This document shows, piece by piece, positions 6,110-11,349 of a stretch of DNA of 11,349 nucleotides (the stretch's first letter is position 1; the number at the start of each line of letters is the position of its first letter). Position numbers and translations under genes: made by a program. The notes beneath the pieces were generated by a model. That model was given only the letters and a program-made list of their open reading frames with translations. It had not been told where the DNA came from and did no database searches. The stretch covers positions 1 through 11,349 of the forward strand of contig CAZSBL010000114.1 of the NCBI GenBank assembly GCA_964605205.1. The letters are read 5' to 3'. The DNA comes from JAWVYT01 sp964605205. Lineage in GTDB: Bacteria > Gemmatimonadota > Gemmatimonadetes > Longimicrobiales > RSA9.

Positions 6110-7010
6110 ATGGGACGACACCAACGACCGAACCTGCCTGGCGCGATCTTCCACGCCACCGCGCGGACGCTGCACCGCGAGCGGCTCTTCATGCCTGACG
6201 TTCGGACCGGAGCGCTGGCAGACCTGGCGGACGCAGTGCCGCAATCTGGCTGCCGCATCCTCGCCGTTGCCGTCATGTCCAACCACCTCCACCTGGTCTT
6301 CCAGCAGGGACCCAGACCGCCGGCGGCCCTCATGCAGCCGTTCCTCCGACGCCTCGCCCGTCGCACTCAGATGGCACATGACCGGGAAGGGCCGATCTTC
6401 TGGCGCCACTACGGCGCCGTCGCCTGCCTCGACCCCTGGCACGCGCGCAACGCCATCGTCTACACGCACCTGAACCCGGTCCGGGCAGGGATCGGCAGCC
6501 AAGCCAGCGACTACCCGTGGACGTCCCACGGGCTCTACGCCGACCCGGCCCCTGCGGGCGGACTATCGCGCCGTCGTCGAGTGGCGGCTCGAACTGGACC
6601 GGCTCGGGCACGACCGGTCTCCGGCGACCGACGACTCGGAGCTGCCCGCTCGCCCGCCCGTCGCCTGGGCCGCGTCGTCATGGTCGGCGTCCCTCAGTCC
6701 CCTGTTCCACCCGCCCGCGTACATGGCGCAGCGAAGCTACCCGGCGCTCTCGTCGCCCGCGCCCGATATGACGGCCATCGCGCGGGCCACGCTCGCGACC
6801 GAGGCACCCGACGCCGCCCTTGAGCTGATCCGAGGACCCGGGCAGGGCCAAGAGCGGAGCCGGCTCCGGCACGCCATCATGCGACGCCTCCACGCCGCCG
6901 GCTATCGGAACGTCCAGATCGCCCGGTTCATGCACGCTTCGGAGTCCACGGTATCCAACGCCGTCCGGCGATGGAAACGACGGCCCCGAGACGAGGCCGC
7001 TGGCCGATGA
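6110..7010 (+). pseudogene. REP-associated tyrosine transposase (RAYT), frameshifted
   Basis: A Y1-type transposase that would cut and join single-stranded REP DNA through a covalent tyrosine link. The first frame, read to about 6540-6560, shows the family pattern: GAIFHATAR near the start, the HxH metal site in AVMSNHLHLVF, FWRHYGAVA, the catalytic tyrosine in IVYTHLNPVRAGI, and DYPWTSHGLY. Reading then continues one frame over as ADYRAVVEWRLELDRLGHD and so on to the TGA at 7010. It ends in a helix-turn-helix (AGYRNVQIARFMHASESTVS) that suits REP binding. Dropping one base in the run near 6546-6559 (GGCCCCTGCGGGCGG) gives a single protein of about 299 aa, a normal length. This is either a real inactivating insertion or a sequencing error in a GC-rich run. 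The ATG has only a weak ribosome-binding site. Confidence 0.85.
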
Positions 7011-7046
7011 CGTGCAGGTGGTCCGGTGGAGTCGCCGGGCACGCGG

Positions 7047-7069
7047 GAGCCCGGGATCTTCCGGGACTC
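7047..7069. terminator. Imperfect palindrome after the transposase gene
   Basis: GAGCCCGG and CCGGGACTC form a stem with one bulge around a 5-6-nt loop, 37 bp past the transposase stop and inside the REP-bounded unit. No T-run follows. It could end transcription of the transposase or be a further structured part of the element. Confidence 0.3.
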
Positions 7070-7140
7070 GAGGTGGGGGTGGACGCCGGCGCTGGGACAG
7101 ACGCCGGAATGGGACACGGATAGGCCTTAACGGATCACGA

Positions 7141-7162
7141 GTGGCGGATGGTGTACCGTCCG
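7141..7162 (+). repeat. Right REP-like inverted repeat of the RAYT unit
   Basis: It starts with GTGG and continues as an imperfect palindrome: GGCGGATGG, loop TGTA, CCGTCCGCC (7143-7164), a 9-bp stem with one T-G wobble. It matches the left copy at 6034-6055 in inverted orientation with one difference. The stem is longer and better paired than in the left copy. The element's end merges into the tandem repeat that follows and lies just downstream of the hybrid kinase gene, where its hairpin may also shape that gene's mRNA 3' end. Confidence 0.7.
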
Positions 7163-7201
7163 CCGAGTGAGGTCCGCCGAGTGAGCCGTCCGCCGAGTGA
7201 G
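7156..7201. repeat. Three tandem 14-16-bp repeats
   Basis: GTCCGCCGAGTGAG occurs at 7158-7171, 7172-7185 and 7188-7201. The first and third copies are preceded by CC, giving a 16-bp unit. The first copy begins inside the right arm of the REP-like hairpin, so the array looks like a slippage expansion of that arm. It ends 10 bp before the kinase stop codon. There are too few and too closely packed units for CRISPR. Confidence 0.75.
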
Positions 7202-7211
7202 CCCTGGCGGC

Positions 7212-10200
7212 TCAGCCAGCGTCCAGCACCTGGCGGACCTTCCGCTGCAGATCCCGGACGCCGAACGGCTTCTCGATGATCGGGGCGGCGGGATCCACCA
7301 CGCCATGCTGCGCGATGACCTGCTCGGCATAGCCGCTCATATAGAGGACCCGGACATCCGGGTACAGCTCACGCAGGCGGCCGACCAGTTCTCCGCCCCC
7401 CATGCGCGGCATCACCACGTCGGTGAGTACGATGTCCAGCGTATCGGCGTTGTTCCTGCAGACCTCCACTGCTTCCACGCCATCCCCGGCCTCGAGCACC
7501 TGATACCCGGCGCGCTCGAGGGCCCGCCGTGCCATGGCGCGAACCCCGGCCTGGTCTTCTACGATGAGCACGGTCTCGCTGCCGGTCAGACGATCCGGCT
7601 CGGTGGGACCACTCGTGGACGGTTGCGGCCGGTCCTTCGGCGCCTCGTCGGTCCGGGGCAGGAAGATCTCGAACCGTGTGCCCACCCCTTGCTCGCTCTC
7701 GAGCCGGATGTAGCCGCCGCTCTGTTTGATGATGCCGAACGTGGTGGCAAGGCCGAGACCGGTTCCCTGCCCCGGGTCCTTGGTGGTGTAGAACGGCTCG
7801 AAGGCGCGCTGCCGGGTCTCCTCGCTCATGCCCACCCCGTTGTCGGCCACGAAGATCCGTACGTACGGCCCCCCATCCATCGCCTCGGCGAACCCTCCGG
7901 CATCGACCTCGGCCCCGTTCACGTTGGCGGCGCCGATCTCCAACCGTCCGCCCGTGGGCATCGCATCCCGGGCGTTCACGGCCAGGTTCAGCATCACCTG
8001 CTCCAATTGGGTCGGGTCGGCACGAACCCGTCCAAGGTCGGGTGCCACGGAGACGTCGAGCTCGATGTCTTCGCCGAGGAACCCCTGGACCATCTCGGTC
8101 GTGGTCCGGATGACGTCACGCAGCTCGATGACCGTGGGGTTGCTGACGTGCTTGCGGCTGAACGCCAGGAGCTTGTCGGTTAGAGACCGGGCCCGGTCGG
8201 TCGCGCCCAGGATCTGCTCGAGGTCTTCCCGGGACCCGCCCGCCGGATCGGTATCGCTCAGCGCGAACTCGACTCGCCCCTTGATGATGGTCAGCACGTT
8301 GTTGAAGTCGTGGGCGATCCCGCCGGCGAGGCGACCCACGGCCTCCATCTTCTGGGCCTGCCGGACCTGGTCCTCGAGGGCCAGCTCGTGGGAGACATCG
8401 CGCAGAACACCGACGAAGTGGCTGATCCCGTCGCCGGCCGAACGCACCGGCGTGATCACGGTTTCCTGGGTGTAGAGGCTGCCGTCCTTCCGGCGGTTGA
8501 TGAACCGGGCGTGCCACGGGTCGCCGGCCCGGAGCGCGCGCCACATCCGTTCGTAGAACCCCGCATCCTGCTTGCCACTCTTGAGGATCCGCGGGTTCTG
8601 GCCGAACACCTCCGAGCGTGCGTAGCCCGTGATCTCCTCGAACGCCGGGTTCACGTACTCGATGGTCCCGTGCACGTCCGTGATGATCACCGCTTCACCG
8701 GCGTGCTCGATGGCCGCCGCCAGGAGCTGAAGCTCCTCGTCCCTGCGTTTGCGGTCGGTCACGTCCTCGGCGATCCCCGCCACCCGGTACGGTTCGCCCG
8801 CGGCATCGCACACGGGGAACGCCCGGTCCCGGACCCAGCGCACCTGACCGTTCGGGCGCACCACGCGGTACTCCTCGTCGTACGCGCCTTCGGCCTGTCG
8901 CGGGAGCGCGGCCTTCACCCGCGCCCGGTCCTCGGGGTGTATGGACTCCAGCCATTCCATGGGGCTCTCCATCAACCGCTCCGGCGATCGTCCCCAGACC
9001 GTCTCGTAGACGTCGCTGATATAGATGATCTCGGACTTGTCGAGCGATGTCATCCAGAAGACCTGACGGATGTTCTCTACGAGCTGGGCGAAGAGCCGCT
9101 CGCTCTCGTGCAGCGCCGCCTCCGCGGCCCGCTGCTCGGTCACATCCACCACCACCACCACGAGGCCCGCCGTCCGGCCTTCGTCGACCAGCGGCGCGGC
9201 CGACGCATTGATCTGGACCCGCTCACCGTCCTTCCGGACCCGTTCGAGTTCCAGTGCCCTCAGGGGATGCCCGGCAAGCGCCAGGCTGTGCAGCTCCTCG
9301 AAGCCGTTCCGCGAGGCCTCCGGGACCGTGGGAAGCGGCGGTCGGCCCACGACCTCGGCCTCGGTCCAGCCAAAGATCCGTTCCGCCGCCGGGTTCCACA
9401 GGGTGACCCGCCCCTCCGGATCGAGGACGTAGATGCCGGCCGGCGAGGCGCTGATGAGGGCCTCGAGCGTCCGCGTCGTCTCCCGGAGCTCGGCCTCCGC
9501 ACGCTCCCGGTCGGTTATGTCCCGTCCGATGGCCAGCACCGCCGGCCCGTGGCCGTAGTGGACGGTGGTCCCGGTGACACCCAGCCGGATGGTGTCGCGG
9601 TCCTCGTCCAGGGTGACCACGGTCACCTCCCTGGCCCACACCCCCTCCTCCCGGGACGCCAGCGATCGTTCGGCTGCCGCCTCGAAGGCATCGGGAGAGA
9701 CGAAATCCCGGACCGATCGCCCGATAAGGTCGTCGGGACGTTCCGCCCCCAGCATCCGCGCTCCCGCAGGGTTGATGTAGAGGATCTCCTCGTCCCGGAA
9801 GGTGGCGATGAGGTCGGGCGAGGCGTCCACCAGCGTCCGTAACCGCGCCTCACTGCCGCGGATCGCCTCCAGGTTCCGCCGGCGTTCGATTTCGCCACCG
9901 ATCATCTCGGCCACAACGCGAAGCGCCCGGGCGTCCGCGGCGTCCCACGCCCGCTTGCGCTCCGTGTCGTCGAATCCCAGGAACCCTTCGAGCTCGCCGG
10001 ACCGGGTCCGGATCGGCACCACCAGCACACTCTGGATCCCCTGCGCTTCCAGGATCTCCCGCTCTGTGGCTGCCGCATCGTCCATCGCGGCCACGTCCGG
10101 GACCAGGATCGTCTCGTCACGCCGCAGACGCTCGATCCACCAGGGAGTGCTGTCGGAGTCCAGGTCCTGCAGGTTGTCGATCTCCGGACCCACACCTTCC

Positions 10201-10790
10201 GCACACCACTCGTGGGTATTGTCCATCTTCGCGCCGTCCTCGCGGAACCGAAAGATGTACGATCGGCTCGCTCCTACGGCCCGGCCCAGGCGCTCCAGCA
10301 CACGGTCCAGGTCCGGGACGCGGCTGCGGACGAAATGCGTGGACACGTCCGCCAGCGCCCCCTCGATCCGCAGACGTCGGTCCTTGGTCTCCTCCACGCG
10401 CCGTTGCTCGGTAATATCCCGGCAGTAGACCGAAACCGCTCGGCCCGTCGGATGCAGCGACAGCTCGTACCACCGTCCGCCCCCTCGGAAATCGGTTTCG
10501 TAGCTGACCGTGGTACCGGTCCGGCGCGCTTCTTCCAGCCGCACCTCGAACCCCTCCCGGCCACCCGTCTCGAAAACCTCCGACACGACCTCTCCGATGA
10601 GCGCGTCCGGCACGCCACCCAGCACCCGCGCCGCCTCCCGGTTCAGATAGGTAAGCCGGTCGGCCTCATCCAATACGAAGAATGCGTCGGCCAGAGAATC
10701 GAGCACACCGGCGACAGGCGACTGCGCCAGCTCCCGGTACGAGTCCAGCCCCGGAGCACCGTCGCGGCGCTGTCGTCTATCTCCCGTCAT
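7212..10790 (-). CDS. Soluble hybrid histidine kinase: PAS-GAF-PAS4-HisKA-HATPase-REC
   Basis: A 1192-aa cytosolic sensor kinase with no membrane segments. Approximate domains: PAS 25-130, GAF 145-300, PAS 315-430, PAS 440-555, PAS 565-685, PAS 690-805. HisKA follows with phospho-acceptor H827 in GGIAHDFNNVLT. HATPase_c covers about 890-1045, with N box NLAVNARDAM, G1 DNGVGM, F box FEPFYTTK and G2 GQGTGLGLA. A receiver (1070-1190) has acidic E1078/D1079, phospho-acceptor D1124 in LTDVVMPRMGG and K1174 in IEKPF. The fifth PAS (ITGYARSEVFGQNPRILKSG) resembles the NifL/Aer-like redox type and lacks the LOV cysteine motif. Phosphate should pass from H827 to D1124. No DNA-binding output domain or partner response regulator is seen, so a separate phosphotransfer protein may exist elsewhere. 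The ATG is preceded by AGAGG. All catalytic residues are present. Confidence 0.95.
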   Translation of the reverse strand: MTGDRRQRRDGAPGLDSYRELAQSPVAGVLDSLADAFFVLDEADRLTYLNREAARVLGGVPDALIGEVVSEVFETGGREGFEVRLEEARRTGTTVSYETDFRGGGRWYELSLHPTGRAVSVYCRDITEQRRVEETKDRRLRIEGALADVSTHFVRSRVPDLDRVLERLGRAVGASRSYIFRFREDGAKMDNTHEWCAEGVGPEIDNLQDLDSDSTPWWIERLRRDETILVPDVAAMDDAAATEREILEAQGIQSVLVVPIRTRSGELEGFLGFDDTERKRAWDAADARALRVVAEMIGGEIERRRNLEAIRGSEARLRTLVDASPDLIATFRDEEILYINPAGARMLGAERPDDLIGRSVRDFVSPDAFEAAAERSLASREEGVWAREVTVVTLDEDRDTIRLGVTGTTVHYGHGPAVLAIGRDITDRERAEAELRETTRTLEALISASPAGIYVLDPEGRVTLWNPAAERIFGWTEAEVVGRPPLPTVPEASRNGFEELHSLALAGHPLRALELERVRKDGERVQINASAAPLVDEGRTAGLVVVVVDVTEQRAAEAALHESERLFAQLVENIRQVFWMTSLDKSEIIYISDVYETVWGRSPERLMESPMEWLESIHPEDRARVKAALPRQAEGAYDEEYRVVRPNGQVRWVRDRAFPVCDAAGEPYRVAGIAEDVTDRKRRDEELQLLAAAIEHAGEAVIITDVHGTIEYVNPAFEEITGYARSEVFGQNPRILKSGKQDAGFYERMWRALRAGDPWHARFINRRKDGSLYTQETVITPVRSAGDGISHFVGVLRDVSHELALEDQVRQAQKMEAVGRLAGGIAHDFNNVLTIIKGRVEFALSDTDPAGGSREDLEQILGATDRARSLTDKLLAFSRKHVSNPTVIELRDVIRTTTEMVQGFLGEDIELDVSVAPDLGRVRADPTQLEQVMLNLAVNARDAMPTGGRLEIGAANVNGAEVDAGGFAEAMDGGPYVRIFVADNGVGMSEETRQRAFEPFYTTKDPGQGTGLGLATTFGIIKQSGGYIRLESEQGVGTRFEIFLPRTDEAPKDRPQPSTSGPTEPDRLTGSETVLIVEDQAGVRAMARRALERAGYQVLEAGDGVEAVEVCRNNADTLDIVLTDVVMPRMGGGELVGRLRELYPDVRVLYMSGYAEQVIAQHGVVDPAAPIIEKPFGVRDLQRKVRQVLDAG

Positions 10791-11138
10791 TCAGCCTCTT
10801 CCCTGGTCACTCGCGGTTGGCGTAGGGGTCATGGTGGCTCTATCAGTATCGGACCAGCGCCGCCCGCCCTTTAGACTGAACCACGCGAAAAGAACACCAC
10901 CCGACGCGTCCAGTCGCCAAGCCATTGCCCGCCAATGGCTTACCGTCTCCAACCCCGGCGGCATACGAAATAATGGTCGATACTTTTTGCGGAGGACGGG
11001 CCCTTCAACGCTCCAGGTCGAACGTCGTCCGCGGTGCTTCCCATCGGGAACCGGCCGTTGAGGTGACTTGAAGCCGGTCTCCTTCCGGCGACCCTGCCCC
11101 GACCGGCCGGCCGTAGCGGATCCCGGACGGATCGAGCT
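10791..11138. other. Non-coding gap upstream of the hybrid kinase
   Basis: These 348 bp separate the kinase start from the stop of the winged-helix regulator. No coding frame is convincing on either strand. The gap carries a perfect palindrome (10919-10941) and an AT-richer patch at about 10965-10990. A short GCCGG/CCGGC stem at 11073-11089 could belong to the 3' end of the regulator gene. The kinase promoter should lie here, but no -35/-10 pair is strong enough to name. Confidence 0.55.
10919..10941. promoter_or_regulatory. Perfect 9-bp-arm palindrome upstream of the kinase gene
   Basis: AAGCCATTG and CAATGGCTT are exact reverse complements around a 5-bp spacer, about 130 bp upstream of the kinase start. 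There is no T-run on either side, so a dimeric regulator's operator is more likely than a terminator. The binding protein is unknown. The nearby winged-helix regulator is one candidate by position only. Confidence 0.5.
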
Positions 11139-11349
11139 TCAGGACGGGATCGGCCGGGCCACCGCCGCGAACAGGCTGAGCCCGAGCCAGTCATGGAAGG
11201 AGCGTCGCAGCTCCGTGGCCCCCCTGAGCGCCACCTCCCGGCGCTTCAGCATATCGTCGAACCTGTAGTCGCCAACCCAGATCCCGGTCATGATGGCCAG
11301 GTCCGCCTCGACCACCAGGTCCACGGCGTACCCCGGGTCCTTCCAGCAC
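11139..11349 (-). CDS. C-terminal part of a winged-helix (HxlR-type) regulator with SCP2-like tail, partial
   Basis: Sixty-nine residues are visible; the 5' part lies beyond the right edge. The fragment begins CWKDPGYAVDLVVEADLAIM and continues through IWVGDY, an acidic/basic helix, and a tail containing ELRRSFHDWLGLSLFAAVAR. This matches the C-terminal region of HxlR-type winged-helix regulators that carry a sterol-carrier-like (SCP2-type) domain, where DLVVEADL and the final W..LS.FA block are characteristic. The DNA-binding domain is not in view, so the call depends on the tail alone. It ends 348 bp upstream of the kinase gene in the same direction, and the gap suggests separate transcription. 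Confidence 0.7.
   Translation of the reverse strand, partial: CWKDPGYAVDLVVEADLAIMTGIWVGDYRFDDMLKRREVALRGATELRRSFHDWLGLSLFAAVARPIPS

Larger units (their letters stand above)
6034..7162 (+). mobile_element. REP/RAYT unit: transposase gene between inverted REP-like repeats
   Basis: A 1129-bp unit bounded by 22-bp inverted repeats that differ at one position, enclosing one tyrosine-transposase gene. RAYT genes are known to sit, usually in single copy, between inverted REP elements that their protein recognises, and that is the arrangement seen here. I see no target-site duplication immediately outside the repeats, which is expected because this class does not need one. The outer limits beyond the matching 22 bp are uncertain. 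Confidence 0.65.

Noticed and set aside
6110..6823. First transposase frame read to its own stop as a complete gene
   Set aside because: After about 6560 this frame becomes Arg/Pro-rich low-complexity sequence, while the next frame continues with sensible sequence and a helix-turn-helix. The gene is better described as frameshifted.
7156..7201. Possible CRISPR remnant
   Set aside because: Units are only 14-16 bp, directly tandem with no spacers, and no cas gene is near.
8388..8723. LOV photoreceptor domain in the fifth PAS of the kinase
   Set aside because: The photoactive cysteine motif (NCRFLQ-type) is replaced by NPRILKSG, so a flavin-thiol adduct cannot form. It fits a NifL/Aer-like PAS instead.

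Overview
The window is very GC-rich (clearly above 60 %, by eye near 70 %) bacterial chromosomal DNA, with dense genes and good Shine-Dalgarno sites on several genes. I see no rRNA, tRNA, CRISPR array or phage structural gene. The phylum cannot be fixed from sequence alone. Gemmatimonadota, a high-GC actinobacterial lineage or a deltaproteobacterial-type lineage would all fit the long PAS-rich hybrid kinase, the HxlR-type regulator with a sterol-carrier-like tail, and the CbxX-type AAA+ gene beside a YbjN-like gene. All intact genes lie on the minus strand. The only plus-strand gene is a transposase.

Layout, left to right. (1) 129-1946: a two-gene minus-strand operon. A YbjN/type-III-chaperone-like protein of 152 aa is followed after 6 nt by a CbxX/CfqX-family AAA+ ATPase of 450 aa with a Clp-N-like N-terminal segment. 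(2) 1947-2309: a 363-bp non-coding gap with a perfect 12-bp inverted repeat whose arms are 115 bp apart. (3) 2310-2981: a higB-higA toxin-antitoxin pair with an AT-rich promoter and a 15-bp palindromic operator. (4) 2978-5917: three more minus-strand reading frames. They are a 750-aa SEC-C protein, a short two-CXXC zinc-ribbon frame with no start codon that overlaps its end in the +1 frame, and a small helical protein.

(5) 6034-7201: a REP-associated tyrosine transposase (RAYT) gene on the plus strand, broken by a single frameshift. It is flanked by 22-bp inverted repeats with one mismatch between them. Each repeat carries a GTGG head next to a hairpin, the architecture of REP elements. A 14-16-bp tandem repeat grows out of the right-hand copy. 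(6) 7212-10790: a 1192-aa soluble hybrid histidine kinase with five PAS domains, one GAF domain, HisKA, HATPase_c and a C-terminal receiver. (7) 10791-11138: a regulatory gap with a perfect 9-bp-arm palindrome. (8) From 11139 to the right edge: the C-terminal 69 residues of a winged-helix regulator.

The genes do not form one pathway. The window looks like a chromosomal segment in which a toxin-antitoxin pair and a REP/RAYT unit sit among regulatory and chaperone-like genes. The observations most worth following are the REP/RAYT unit, the start-less zinc ribbon, the Clp-N/CbxX/YbjN operon, and the isolated long inverted repeats.
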